64,000 nucleotides of DNA from Treponema sp. Lineage in GTDB: Bacteria > Spirochaetota > Spirochaetia > Treponematales > Breznakiellaceae. The translations under genes were made by a program, and so were the position numbers. Shown here in pieces: positions 1 to 8,294 of this stretch (its first letter is position 1; every line of letters begins with the position of its first letter). The notes beneath the pieces were generated by a model that ran no database searches, had not been told where the DNA came from, and saw nothing but the letters and a program-made list of their open reading frames with translations. The stretch covers positions 1 to 64,000 of the forward strand of contig JAIRPD010000041.1 of NCBI GenBank assembly GCA_031257195.1, given 5' to 3'.

Positions 1-31
1 AACCTAAACGGGTTTCAATGCGCCGCCTTTT

Positions 32-778
32 TTACGCGACAGTCAACTCCGGTTCCGCTTTAATAGCGCGGGGTTCCTTGAGCAGCGTACTACTGTGCGA
101 ATGTTGCGTTACAATTTCCAGCGTGTATTTCCCGGCGCTTAAGGAGGGCGCAAGCGCGACCACTTCGACAGGGCGGTTAACCGCAAGGTTTTCGGCTACT
201 TTGGTCCGCGCCCCGTCCGCCGCGCTCACAAACCACACGCCGCAGGCGGCGTCCGTTCCCTCGACCTTGATTTTATGCCCTGTGATATGAACCATTCCTC
301 CGGGGGTAACAGCGCTGTTGAGCGCCCCGCTGTGCGCGTCCGCCACCTCGTCTATAAACGCCCCGTCTCCCGCCGGCCCTTCGTTTTCCACCTGTATCTG
401 CGAGAGCAGGGTTTTAAGACGGGAAAGTTCGCGGAAGGACACGGCGATTTTGTCCGCGCCGATAACATCCCGCTCGCTGTTGTACGTCCCGCCGATGCGG
501 GTGTGGAGCGAAAAATATCCGCCCACCTGTACGGAAAAGCCGTCCAGCAGTTGGTAGACCATCTCGTTGATAAAGACATGGGTATGCTCTACCAGGTCTT
601 CGTACTGCCCGGTAAATCCGCCCCGGTTCTTGGCGGACGCGCATACGTCCTCGATAGAGAGCGGCGCTTCCGCCTTGCTGCGGGCGACATACGCGCCTTC
701 GCCTTTGCCCAGATAGTTGGGGTAGAGCTTCGCCTCGATTTTGTGCAGGACTTCGGTAACTTCATTCATTACTGCCAT
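32..778 (-). CDS. HU-like DNA-binding protein with C-terminal DUF4469-like domain
   Basis: The N-terminal ~115 residues resemble the IHF/HU-like fold used by the DUF4469 family (LYPNYLGKGEGAYVAR, then a helical part rich in HTHVFINEMVYQLL). The C-terminal part (residues ~160-245) looks like the beta-rich DUF4469 domain (GGMVHITGHKIKVEG). It probably binds DNA; its specific role is unknown. I chose ATG 778 because GGAG sits 7-9 nt upstream; in-frame ATGs at 802 and 814 lack a good ribosome site. The stop is TAA at 34-32. Base use is less GC-extreme than the following genes. Transcription probably starts near 1207, giving a roughly 430-nt leader packed with repeats and hairpins. Confidence 0.75.
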   Translation of the reverse strand: MAVMNEVTEVLHKIEAKLYPNYLGKGEGAYVARSKAEAPLSIEDVCASAKNRGGFTGQYEDLVEHTHVFINEMVYQLLDGFSVQVGGYFSLHTRIGGTYNSERDVIGADKIAVSFRELSRLKTLLSQIQVENEGPAGDGAFIDEVADAHSGALNSAVTPGGMVHITGHKIKVEGTDAACGVWFVSAADGARTKVAENLAVNRPVEVVALAPSLSAGKYTLEIVTQHSHSSTLLKEPRAIKAEPELTVA

Positions 779-918
779 TTTGGTCTCCTTTTGGTTTGTC
801 ATAGCGGGGTTCACACCCGTAAGCGGTGTATGTTTTGAGGGAGCGGGGTTCGGGGCCCGTCCGTCTCGCGGGATTGCATAGAGGCTGATAAAAAAGGGGA
901 AATAGCGCTGTTAGGGGG

Positions 919-946
919 TTGACAAAGTGAAAAGCGGCCCCATAAT
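919..946 (+). promoter_or_regulatory. Sigma-70-like promoter facing into the heptamer array
   Basis: TTGACA (919-924), 16-nt spacer, CATAAT (941-946). It points toward the 7-bp repeats and away from the HU-like gene, so a transcript starting near 953 would be antisense to that gene's leader. No coding gene follows on this strand. Confidence 0.5.
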
Positions 947-947
947 T

Positions 948-1037
948 GCCTGTCGCCTGTCGCCTGTCGCCTGTCGCCTGTCGCCTGTCGCCTGTCGCCT
1001 GTCGCCTGTCGCCTGTCGCCTGTCGCCTGTCGCCTGT
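948..1037. repeat. Perfect heptanucleotide tandem array, 12.9 copies of GCCTGTC
   Basis: Twelve full units and six bases of a thirteenth, with no mismatch. Such a short perfect unit is prone to slipped-strand copy-number change. It lies in the probable 5' leader of the HU-like gene (read as ACAGGCG on the minus strand). Three units make 21 bp, so in any frame it reads as a seven-residue peptide repeat, but I see no real gene across it. Confidence 0.95.
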
Positions 1038-1040
1038 TGG

Positions 1041-1159
1041 GGCAATTCGCTTCGCGAATTGCCTCGGAGTTTGCCGCGGGCAAACTCCACGCGGGCGCTT
1101 GCTGGTGGAGTTTCGGGCTTGCCCGAAACTCCGAGGCAATCCGCCGTAGGCGGATTGCC
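1041..1159. repeat. Block of four perfect hairpins in mirror order
   Basis: Hairpins at 1041-1063 (10-bp arms, GGCAATTCGC), 1066-1088 (10-bp arms, GGAGTTTGCC), 1107-1132 (12-bp arms, GGAGTTTCGGGC) and 1135-1159 (11-bp arms, GGCAATCCGCC). The outer two share GGCAAT ends and the inner two share GGAGTTT ends; the joining dinucleotides TC and GA are also complementary. GCCTCGGAGTTT (1061-1072) pairs with AAACTCCGAGGC (1127-1138), so the whole block can also fold as one large stem. Confidence 0.9.
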
Positions 1160-1213
1160 CTGCCTGTTGGGAGAGGTCCGCTCCAACGCCGGGGCCCTAT
1201 TCATAGCAACGTC

Positions 1214-1243
1214 ATTGTAGCCGATAGCGGGATAATATGTCAA
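1214..1243 (-). promoter_or_regulatory. Probable promoter of the HU-like gene
   Basis: On the minus strand: TTGACA (1243-1238), 18-nt spacer, TACAAT (1219-1214). Predicted start near 1207, downstream of the uvrB stop and about 430 nt before the HU-like ATG at 778. The leader would include the hairpin block and heptamer array. Confidence 0.55.
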
Positions 1244-1248
1244 GGGCT

Positions 1249-1270
1249 GAAAACGGCGGTATACCGCTCG
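1249..1270 (-). terminator. Possible uvrB terminator
   Basis: Just after the uvrB stop, the palindrome GCGGTATACCGC (1255-1266) is followed on the minus strand by CGTTTTC. The U-tract is short, so termination may be weak. Confidence 0.4.
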
Positions 1271-1280
1271 CCGCGCAGGC

Positions 1281-3293
1281 CTAACCCGCGCCGCCCTGGT
1301 TCCGCAGCTTTTCCAGCTCGTCCCGGATGGCGGCGGCCTTCTCGAATTCCAGGAGCTTGGCGTACTCCAGCATCTCCGCCTCCAGGGCTTTCACCAGCTG
1401 TTTCCGCTGGGCGGGGATGAGGGTGTTGTAGGATTTCTTCAGGGCCTCTATGGAAAGGCCCACCGCCCCGGCGGCCTCCTCGGCCCGGCGTTCCAGGATG
1501 CTGGCCACCTCTTTCTTGATCGTGGCGGGGGTGATGCCCCACTCCCGGTTGTAGGCGATCTGAATCTCCCGGCGGCGGCGGGTTTCCGCGATGGCCGCCT
1601 CCATGGCGTCGCTCATCCGGTCGGCGTACATGATCACCTTTCCCGCGGCGTTCCGGGCCGCCCGCCCGATGATCTGCACCAGGCTGGTCAGGGACCGGAG
1701 GAAGCCTATCTTGTCCGCGTCCAGGATGGCGATAAAGGACACCTCCGGCAGGTCTATTCCCTCCCGCAGCAGGTTGATCCCCACCAGCACGTCAAACTCC
1801 CCGGCCCGCAGGGCGGTGAGGATCTCCACCCGCTCGATGGTTTCCACCTCGCTGTGGATGTACCGTACCTTGAGGCCCAGGCCGGACAGGTAGTCGGTGA
1901 GGTCCTCCGCCATTTTTTTGGTCAGGGTGAGGATCAGGGACCGCTCCCCGGCTTTGATCCGTTTCTGGACTTCGGCGTAGATGTCCTCCATCTGGCCCTC
2001 GCTGGGGCGGACTTCTATTTCCGGGTCCGGGAGGCCCGTGGGGCGGATAAGCTGCTGTACCACCCGGACGGATTTGTCCGTTTCCGTTTTGCCGGGGGTG
2101 GCGGAGACGAAAACCACGGGACCCAGCCGGGCCTCGAACTCGTCGTACCGCAGGGGGCGGTTGTCCAGGGCGCAGGGCAGGCGGAAACCGTAGTCCACCA
2201 GGTTCTCTTTGCGGCTGCGGTCCCCGGCGTACATGGCCCCTACCTGGGACAGGGTAACGTGGCTTTCGTCGATAAAGGTGAGGTGGCCCGGTGCGCCGCC
2301 GGGGGTTTTGGGGAGGTAGTCGATGAGGGTGTCCGGGGGGTCCCCGGGTTTCCGTCCCGCCAGGGGGGCGGAGTAGTTCTCGATGCCGGTGCAGTACCCC
2401 ATCTCGTTCAGCATCTCCAGGTCGTACTCTACCCTGGTTTTAAGCCGTTCCGCCTCCATGGTTTTTCCCGCGCCGGTGAGGTACGCGTACCGTTCCGCCA
2501 GCTCTTCTTTTATGGACGAGAGGGCGGAGCGGACCATGTCTTCGGGCATGACGAACTGTTTGGCGGGGTAGATGACCGCCCGGTCCAGGTCTTCCAGGAA
2601 GGCCCCGGAGACGGGGTCGAACCGGCGGATCCGCTCCACCCTGTCCCAGTCCAGGTCTACCCGGTAGGCTTCCTCCAGGTAGGCGGGGTAGATTTCCAGG
2701 GTGTCCCCCCGGCGGCGGAAGCGGCCTCGTTCCAGGACGGCGTCGTTCCGCTCGTACTGGAGTTCCACAAAGCGGCGGAGCAGCGCTTCCGGGTCTACCC
2801 GTTCCCCCACGCCGAACTGGGCGGTCATCTTCCGGTATACCTCCGGGGTGGCCAGGCCGTAGATGCAGGACACGGTGGCCACGATGATCACGTCCTCCCG
2901 CTCCATGAGGCTTCTGGTGGCGGAAAGGCGCATCCGCTCGATTTCCTCGTTGATGGAGGCGTCCTTTTCGATGTACAGGTCCCGGCTGGCCACGTAGGCT
3001 TCGGGCTGGTAGTAATCGTAGTAAGAGACGAAGTACTCCACGGCGTTGTGGGGGAAGAAGCCCTTGAATTCCCGGAAGAGCTGGGCCGCCAGGGTTTTGT
3101 TGTGGCTGATGATCAGGGTGGGCCGCTGGACCGCCTCGATGATCTTGGCCATGGTGAAGGTCTTCCCCGAGCCGGTAACCCCCTGGAGGGTTTGGAAGCG
3201 GTCCCCGGCGCTGATTCCCCTGGCCAGGGTGGAAATTGCCTGCTCCTGATCCCCCGCGGGGCTAAAGGGCGAAACCACTTCAAAGGGGCGCAT
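1281..3293 (-). CDS. uvrB: UvrABC excision nuclease subunit B
   Basis: DNA-damage recognition and strand-opening subunit of nucleotide excision repair. At 670 residues it has normal UvrB length. The P-loop GVTGSGKT is at residues 38-45, the damage-gripping beta-hairpin YYDYYQPEAYV at 91-101, a DESH helicase motif near residue 340, and the C-terminal UVR motif that contacts UvrC (LLEFEKAAAIRDELEKL) at about 645-661. Start ATG 3293 matches the family N terminus (FEVVSPFSPAGDQ). The antitoxin/toxin genes lie upstream on the same strand about 130 bp away, so it probably has its own promoter, which I could not pick out with confidence. Confidence 0.97.
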   Translation of the reverse strand: MRPFEVVSPFSPAGDQEQAISTLARGISAGDRFQTLQGVTGSGKTFTMAKIIEAVQRPTLIISHNKTLAAQLFREFKGFFPHNAVEYFVSYYDYYQPEAYVASRDLYIEKDASINEEIERMRLSATRSLMEREDVIIVATVSCIYGLATPEVYRKMTAQFGVGERVDPEALLRRFVELQYERNDAVLERGRFRRRGDTLEIYPAYLEEAYRVDLDWDRVERIRRFDPVSGAFLEDLDRAVIYPAKQFVMPEDMVRSALSSIKEELAERYAYLTGAGKTMEAERLKTRVEYDLEMLNEMGYCTGIENYSAPLAGRKPGDPPDTLIDYLPKTPGGAPGHLTFIDESHVTLSQVGAMYAGDRSRKENLVDYGFRLPCALDNRPLRYDEFEARLGPVVFVSATPGKTETDKSVRVVQQLIRPTGLPDPEIEVRPSEGQMEDIYAEVQKRIKAGERSLILTLTKKMAEDLTDYLSGLGLKVRYIHSEVETIERVEILTALRAGEFDVLVGINLLREGIDLPEVSFIAILDADKIGFLRSLTSLVQIIGRAARNAAGKVIMYADRMSDAMEAAIAETRRRREIQIAYNREWGITPATIKKEVASILERRAEEAAGAVGLSIEALKKSYNTLIPAQRKQLVKALEAEMLEYAKLLEFEKAAAIRDELEKLRNQGGAG

Positions 3294-3423
3294 GATACGT
3301 CTCCGCCTCTACGATCCCCTGAACCGCGAACATCCGTTACTCTCCCGCTTTGATAGTAAGGCCCCAAAAGAATGTCCGCAAGCCCTCCGGCGGCCCCCCG
3401 GGGGATGGCCGCCCGGCCCGGCG

Positions 3424-3684
3424 TTATTTGTAATGGCCTTTACAGGAAATAATACGCAGGTTATGTTCTTCATCGGCTGAATAGACAAGGCGGTTCGCGT
3501 CATCTATACGGCGGCTGTAGGCTTTCAGGTATTTTAACGGCTCCGGTTTTCCTATGCCCTTCGTTAATCCGTTGCGCTGGATATCCTTGATAAGGTCATT
3601 TATCTTTTTGAGCGTCTTTCGGTCTTCGGTCTGCCATTCCATATAATCGTTCATGGCGATAGGAGAAAAACTAATATCATTCAC
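3424..3684 (-). CDS. yoeB: Type II toxin, Txe/YoeB family mRNA interferase
   Basis: A small basic protein of 86 residues matching YoeB end to end: DYMEWQTEDRKTLKKIN, GKPEPLK, RRIDDANRLVYS and the terminal HY pair. The family catalytic Glu, Arg and His (E46, R65, H83 in E. coli YoeB) all have counterparts (KPEP, NRLVY, GHYK). The family cleaves mRNA at the ribosome. The start is GTG at 3684, overlapping the antitoxin stop in GTGAATGA, which implies translational coupling. Toxin lies downstream of antitoxin, the usual order. Confidence 0.9.
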   Translation of the reverse strand: MNDISFSPIAMNDYMEWQTEDRKTLKKINDLIKDIQRNGLTKGIGKPEPLKYLKAYSRRIDDANRLVYSADEEHNLRIISCKGHYK

Positions 3685-3916
3685 TCGCCAGGGCCTCAAG
3701 CTCCGCCATGGTCTTGACGATACCCTTGCCTTCCTCAAGTTCCCTGATACTGTCCCGCAATTTCCCGGTAAAGGCCGCGTTATGCCGGGCCCTTTCCATC
3801 TCATCATATTCGTCTTTGGGCAGCACGACGATTTCCCGCTGGTGGAAGGCGTTTTTCAGCGCCTGGATAACATCGGCGTTAAGTTCGTCCGCGTTCAGGT
3901 GGTAGGTGGCGTACAT
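3677..3916 (-). CDS. Type II antitoxin paired with YoeB
   Basis: A 79-residue acidic protein ending in a charged helical tail (RDSIRELEEGKGIVKTMAELEALASE is the extended toxin-binding type; only its character is used here). The N terminus (YHLNADELNADVIQALKNAF) differs from classical YefM, so the antitoxin subfamily is uncertain; identity rests mainly on the overlapping toxin gene. It should neutralise YoeB and repress the operon. A GAGG-like site precedes the ATG. Confidence 0.75.
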   Translation of the reverse strand: MYATYHLNADELNADVIQALKNAFHQREIVVLPKDEYDEMERARHNAAFTGKLRDSIRELEEGKGIVKTMAELEALASE

Positions 3917-3992
3917 ACAGGTTCCTCTTATGGTAACTATACCCTCCTCCCCGCCCCCACCGCAAGCCCTCCCGCCGCGGCCCCCCGGGGGG

Positions 3993-4385
3993 CTACACCC
4001 GGTCTTTGCCCCCGCGGCAGCCGCCGGGGGAAGGGGGATCCCCGCGACCCGGCCGCCAGGGGGGAGACACGGTGAGGGTTTCCTGAATCGTTTCCAGGAC
4101 CGCCTGTTTTATGTCGGTGATACCCCGCTGTAACAGGCGTTCAAAAGCTTCGTGGGGCTCCTCGGGGACGCTAAAAAGCTGGTGGGTCTCAATATCCAGG
4201 GTCTTGGCCAGGCGTTCCAGCATATCGGCGGTGGGAAAAGCCTTGCAGGTCTCGATCATGGCGATATAGTGGGTGGAAACGCCGGCCTGTTCCGCGAACT
4301 GCTCCTGGGTTATCCCCCGCTTCCGGCGGCTTTCTTTTAGGTTGGCCGCCAATATGTCCCTGATCGTGTCCCCGCGCTTCAACAA
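3993..4385 (-). CDS. XRE-family helix-turn-helix transcriptional regulator
   Basis: Residues ~8-65 form a Cro/C1-type HTH (LKESRRKRGITQEQFAEQ, GVSTHYIAMIE, FPTADMLERLAKTL). The rest is a short acidic helix and a Pro/Gly-rich tail of about 25 residues that may simply be read-through into GC-rich spacer. The start is uncertain: adjacent TTG codons at 4385 and 4382 follow AAAGG; no ATG precedes the HTH. It lies 76 bp upstream of the toxin-antitoxin pair on the same strand and could regulate it, though antitoxins normally do that themselves. Confidence 0.8.
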   Translation of the reverse strand: MLKRGDTIRDILAANLKESRRKRGITQEQFAEQAGVSTHYIAMIETCKAFPTADMLERLAKTLDIETHQLFSVPEEPHEAFERLLQRGITDIKQAVLETIQETLTVSPPWRPGRGDPPSPGGCRGGKDRV

Positions 4386-4808
4386 AAGTACCTTTTAAGT
4401 AATCCTAGCTTCTTTTTACCTATTGACTAATGACTGTACATAACATTATAATTGACCGCATATTGCATTTCCTGCGGCATCATGCCGCCAGGGGGGAGGC
4501 CGGGCTTTGGTACAACGGCGCCTCCCCGGGGGCTCGGCTGGGCGTAACGCAAGGGGGGCCGTTGGCCCGCTATCTTAAAACAGGGGCAGGGAAGCCCTAC
4601 CCCGCCGTTCGCGCCGGGCGGAACCCGGAGGCGGAGGGCTAAGGAGAAAAACATTGAGAAGAATCATTTGTAAACAAACACCCCCGCGCGGGGGGAGCGC
4701 GCCGTCCCGGTCAGGCGGCGGCGGAGCGGGTCCGGCCAGGATGCCGGGCCTGGGGTATCACGCGGGGATCGTACCGGTTCCCGTTCATAGTGTATAAAGG
4801 AGTTTTAC
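4386..4808. other. Intergenic stretch, no gene supported
   Basis: The first ~80 bases are AT-rich and probably hold the promoter of the XRE gene. The remainder is GC-rich with short palindromes (for example CCCCCGCGCGGGGG near 4682-4696). A TTG-started reading frame at 4654-4797 behind AAGGAG gives a low-complexity Gly/Pro/Arg peptide and is not accepted. The last ~25 bases hold the ribosome site (AAAGGAG) of the next gene. Confidence 0.5.
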
Positions 4809-5384
4809 ATGAAAAAGATGATAATGCTGGGCATAGTCCTGGCGGCGGTTTCCCTGCCGGTATTCGCGCAGGGACTGTATATTGACGCCGGCCTTGGCTT
4901 TGGCAAAGCGTGGACAAAAGTTGAGGGAAATAAACTGGACGACATCCCTGACATACACCAGTTCACCATGGACCTGAGCGCGAAAGCCGGCTGGGGACCC
5001 TTTGGCGACCTGCCGCTGTACGCCGTGCTGGAACTGGCCGGGACGGTCCAGATGCTTTGGCGACTGGACGACAGTTATTTCTACAACTCGTACATCGTCG
5101 GCCCCGGGGTGCTGTTTTACCCCATCCCCCTGGTCCAACTGGGATTGACCGCGGGGTATTCCTGGACCCGCAACAACACGGAAGTAGCAAACTATGATAT
5201 GTACAACAGCGCCGCGGGATTCGCCTGGAACACCACGGCGGCGGTGGACCTGGGAGGCAAAAACCACGCGTTTTTGGCCGGCATAAAGTTCTCCATGGGC
5301 ATCTACCCCGACGAAACCACGTCGATGCTGGGGGTATTCATCAAGTACGCCTTCAGGAAAAAAGCGCCCCCCCTGTTTAAATAA
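4809..5384 (+). CDS. Small outer-membrane beta-barrel protein
   Basis: 191 residues with a clear signal peptide (MKKMIMLGIVLAAVSLPVFAQ, cleavage after residue ~20). The mature part alternates polar and aromatic residues with many Gly/Tyr/Trp and ends in a strand-like segment (MLGVFIKYAFRK), typical of 8-strand barrels in treponemes. No enzymatic motif is visible. AAAGGAG lies 8 nt before the ATG. A strong terminator follows at 5407-5438, so it is transcribed alone or as the last gene. Confidence 0.75.
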   Translation: MKKMIMLGIVLAAVSLPVFAQGLYIDAGLGFGKAWTKVEGNKLDDIPDIHQFTMDLSAKAGWGPFGDLPLYAVLELAGTVQMLWRLDDSYFYNSYIVGPGVLFYPIPLVQLGLTAGYSWTRNNTEVANYDMYNSAAGFAWNTTAAVDLGGKNHAFLAGIKFSMGIYPDETTSMLGVFIKYAFRKKAPPLFK

Positions 5385-5406
5385 CCACAGCCGCGGCGCG
5401 CGCAAG

Positions 5407-5438
5407 GCCCCCCCACCGGTGTGGGGGGGCTTCTTTTT
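5407..5438 (+). terminator. Rho-independent terminator after the barrel gene
   Basis: Perfect 10-bp arms GCCCCCCCAC (5407-5416) and GTGGGGGGGC (5421-5430) with loop CGGT, followed by TTCTTTTT. Confidence 0.9.
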
Positions 5439-5447
5439 GCCCCGGGA

Positions 5448-5594
5448 GAGGCTCCCTTCGGTGTGGGAGAAGCTCCCTTCGGTGCGGGAGGGTCTCCCTT
5501 CGGTGCGGGAGGTTCTCCCTTCGGTGCGGGAGGGTCTCCCATCGGTGTGGGAGAGGCTCCCTTCGGTGTGGGAGAGACCCCCATCGCGGTATGA
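5448..5594. repeat. 21-bp tandem array A, six good copies plus decayed ones
   Basis: Consensus gaggctcccttcggtgyggga. Units start at 5448, 5469, 5490, 5511, 5532 and 5553; the copy at 5574 is degenerate and traces continue to about 5640. Each junction contains CTCCC and GGGAG around a TTCGGTG core, so every unit can form a small hairpin. It fills the 327-bp gap between the barrel terminator and the CDF gene. Confidence 0.9.
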
Positions 5595-5711
5595 GGGACA
5601 CCGCCGCGCTGTGAATAGTCCCGAAGGAACCGCTGGGCCGTTCTAAACAGTCCTGAAGGGACCCCGGAGGGACCCTTGTATGGGGGTTGGGGGTTGGGGT
5701 AAGCTGGAACG

Positions 5712-6674
5712 GTGGCTTTTCAAACCGGGGGGGCGGCCAGCAAAGCCGCCCTCATACGAACCGCCTCGATCATCGCCCTCGCGGGCAACACCGTCCTGGC
5801 GCTCTCCAAAATCATCACCGGCCTCCTGGCCAACAGCCTCGCCGTCCTGGGAGACGGCATCGACTCCTCCATGGACGTACTCATCGCCATAATGACCCTC
5901 TTCGTAGCCACCGTCATCGCCAAACCCGCGGACAAAGACCACCCCTGGGGCCACGGCCGGGCGGAAACCATAGCCACCGCCCTCTTGTCGATGATCCTCT
6001 TTTTCGCCGGCGGCCAGCTCATCCTCAACGCCGCGGCCAGCCTCATCCAGGGAAAAAGCGGGGAAGCCCCCGGCCCCGCCGCGCTGGCGGTAACCTGCGT
6101 CTCCATAGGAGGAAAAGCCCTCCTCTCCTGGAGCCAGCACTACTTCGGCAGGAAAGCCGGCTCCGCCATGCTGCGGGCCAACGCCAAAAACATGCTCGGC
6201 GATGTCATCACCTCCCTGGGCGTCCTCGCCGGCCTGGGATTCTCGATCTTCCTCAACATCGGAGCCATCGACCTGGTAACGGCAATCCTCGTAGGAATCT
6301 GGGTAATCAAAAACGCCCTCCGAATCTTCCTGGAAGCCAACGCGGAACTCATGGACGGCGCGGTGGATGACGAACCCTACCGGCACCTCTTTGAGGCCGT
6401 CCGCTCCGTCCCCGGGGCGGGAAACCCCCACCGGACCCGGATGCGGCGCATCGCGGGGTTTTGGGACATAGACATCGACATAGAAGTGGAACCCACCCTC
6501 ACCATAGCCCAGGCCCACGACATAGCCAACAAGGTAGAAACCGCCGTCAAAGCCCGGATAGACGGCATCTTCGACATCATGATCCACGTAGAGCCCGCGG
6601 GAAACGATCAGACCGAAGGCTACGGTCTGCGGGAAGATCAGGTTTACGGGCCCCCCCCGGCGGCGGAAGAATAA
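5712..6674 (+). CDS. Cation diffusion facilitator (CDF) metal efflux transporter
   Basis: 320 residues with about six membrane segments in the first ~210 and a cytosolic C-terminal domain after that (IDIDIEVEPTLTIAQAHDIANKVE). Metal-site signatures of CDF exporters are present: LGDGIDSSMD in TM2 and DHPWGHGRAE after TM3. It would export Zn2+, Mn2+ or Fe2+ by proton antiport; the metal cannot be told from sequence. The start is GTG 5712 with a weak GGA upstream, directly after array A. The following FGGY kinase has its own promoter, so the two are not clearly an operon. Confidence 0.9.
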   Translation: MAFQTGGAASKAALIRTASIIALAGNTVLALSKIITGLLANSLAVLGDGIDSSMDVLIAIMTLFVATVIAKPADKDHPWGHGRAETIATALLSMILFFAGGQLILNAAASLIQGKSGEAPGPAALAVTCVSIGGKALLSWSQHYFGRKAGSAMLRANAKNMLGDVITSLGVLAGLGFSIFLNIGAIDLVTAILVGIWVIKNALRIFLEANAELMDGAVDDEPYRHLFEAVRSVPGAGNPHRTRMRRIAGFWDIDIDIEVEPTLTIAQAHDIANKVETAVKARIDGIFDIMIHVEPAGNDQTEGYGLREDQVYGPPPAAEE

Positions 6675-6682
6675 AAAAAACC

Positions 6683-6710
6683 TTGACAACCCGCCTCCGG
6701 GGTATATACT
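6683..6710 (+). promoter_or_regulatory. Promoter of the FGGY kinase gene
   Basis: Consensus TTGACA (6683-6688), 16-nt spacer, TATACT (6705-6710). Predicted leader of about 27 nt carries AAGGAG before ATG 6744. Confidence 0.8.
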
Positions 6711-6743
6711 GGCTTCAACAAGATCACCCTGTAAGGAGTATGT

Positions 6744-8294
6744 ATGGGAACGTATGTGATGGGCATAGACGTGGGAACCACCGGAACCAAGGCCATGGTT
6801 TTTGATGTAACGGGCGCCCTCATCGGCAAAGGCTACCGGGAGTACACCCTGAGCGAGCCCCGGCCGAACTGGGTAGAGATAGGCGCGGCCTTCCTGGAGC
6901 GAATCACCTTTGAGGCGGTGAAGGACGCGGTGGCCGATTCCGGGGTGGACCCCGGGGAAATAGCGGCCATCGGCTTTTCCGTGCAGCGTTCCACCTTTAC
7001 CCTGGTGGACGAAAACCTCACGGCCATCGACGACAAATTCTACGTCTGGCTTGATTCCCGGGCGGAAAGCGTCATGGAGGAGCTGAACGCGAAGATTTCC
7101 CCCGAGCGGCGGAGCGAGATCACCGGCCTGCCGGGGGCGAACATCTACGCCATCGACAAACTGTACTGGATTATGAAGAACGAACCCCAGACCTACGCCA
7201 AAACCAGGTACCTGGCCACCGTGGAATGCTACATGCAGCGCGCCTTTGGGGCGGACACCTTTGCCGTGGAAATCTCCAACGGCACGGTAACGGGGCTCTT
7301 TGACGTGCGGACCCTGGACTGGAACAAGGAAGTGGCGGAAAAGCTGGGGTTTGACATGGCCAAGTTCCCGCCCCTGGTTAAGCCCGGGGAGGTGGTGGGA
7401 ACCGTTACCGCCGAGGTGGCGCGGAAAACCGGCCTGGCCGCGGGGACAAAGATCGTGGCCGGTTCCGGGGACCAGCAGTGCGGCGCCATGGGGGCGGGGG
7501 TAATCCGGGACGGCGCCATGTCCCTGACCATCGGCACCTACGGCCAGCTTACCATAGGGCTTGCCAAGCCGGACTTCCCCGCCCTGTACGGGCTGATGAT
7601 GCCCACCACCCCGGCGCTGGGGGTGTTCCAGATGGAGGGGGCCCAGGTATCCGGGGCGGTGTGTTACCGCTGGCTCCGGGACACCCTGTGCGCGGAGGAG
7701 ATCGCCGAAGGGGAGGCCCGGGGGGTGGACCCGTACATCCTGATGACGGAAAAGTACATCCGTAAAAGCCCGCCGGGGAGCAACGGGGTGCTGTTTTACT
7801 CGGCCCTTTTTGGCAGCGGCTACCCCACCTGGGACACCAACGCCACCGGCATGTTCCTGGGCCTCCGCAGCACCCACACCAAGGCGGACATGGTCCGGGC
7901 CGTGATGGAAGGCGTAACCCTGGAAGCCCGGAACATCCTTGAGTCCGCCCTGGCCACCGGGGTCAAGGCGGAAAAGGTGATCACCGTTACCGGCGGGGCC
8001 TCCAAGAGCGCGGAGTGGTGCCAGATTATCGCCGACGTACTGAACCTGAAGGTCCGCACCCTCAACGTGCCCGACGCCACGGTGCTGGCCGCCGCCGGCC
8101 TGGCCGCCATGGGGGCGGGGATATACCGGAGCCTGGACGAGATTGTGGAAAAGATGGTCCACTTCGGCGAGACCTACGACCCCATCCCAGCCAACGCGGC
8201 GGTGTACACCAGGAGCTTCGCCGTTTACAAAGCCGCCTACGAGGGCCTTAAGGGCGCCGGGGTGTTCGCCAAGCTGGCCGAACTGCGGGCGTAA
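6744..8294 (+). CDS. xylB: FGGY-family sugar kinase, xylulokinase-like
   Basis: 516 residues with both FGGY domains. N-terminal ATP/sugar motif MGIDVGTTGTKAMVFD; central GSGDQQCGAMGAG; C-terminal VTGGASKSAEWCQIIADVL. The architecture and the GDQQ catalytic aspartate fit xylulokinase (D-xylulose to xylulose 5-phosphate), but FGGY substrate choice is hard to read and L-ribulose or another ketose is possible. A good promoter and AAGGAG precede the ATG. No isomerase or transporter is adjacent; the flanks are two 21-bp arrays and hexokinase. Confidence 0.85.
   Translation: MGTYVMGIDVGTTGTKAMVFDVTGALIGKGYREYTLSEPRPNWVEIGAAFLERITFEAVKDAVADSGVDPGEIAAIGFSVQRSTFTLVDENLTAIDDKFYVWLDSRAESVMEELNAKISPERRSEITGLPGANIYAIDKLYWIMKNEPQTYAKTRYLATVECYMQRAFGADTFAVEISNGTVTGLFDVRTLDWNKEVAEKLGFDMAKFPPLVKPGEVVGTVTAEVARKTGLAAGTKIVAGSGDQQCGAMGAGVIRDGAMSLTIGTYGQLTIGLAKPDFPALYGLMMPTTPALGVFQMEGAQVSGAVCYRWLRDTLCAEEIAEGEARGVDPYILMTEKYIRKSPPGSNGVLFYSALFGSGYPTWDTNATGMFLGLRSTHTKADMVRAVMEGVTLEARNILESALATGVKAEKVITVTGGASKSAEWCQIIADVLNLKVRTLNVPDATVLAAAGLAAMGAGIYRSLDEIVEKMVHFGETYDPIPANAAVYTRSFAVYKAAYEGLKGAGVFAKLAELRA

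Noticed and set aside
4654-4797. Small TTG-started gene behind AAGGAG
   Set aside because: The peptide is Gly/Pro/Arg low-complexity and it runs into the next gene's ribosome site.
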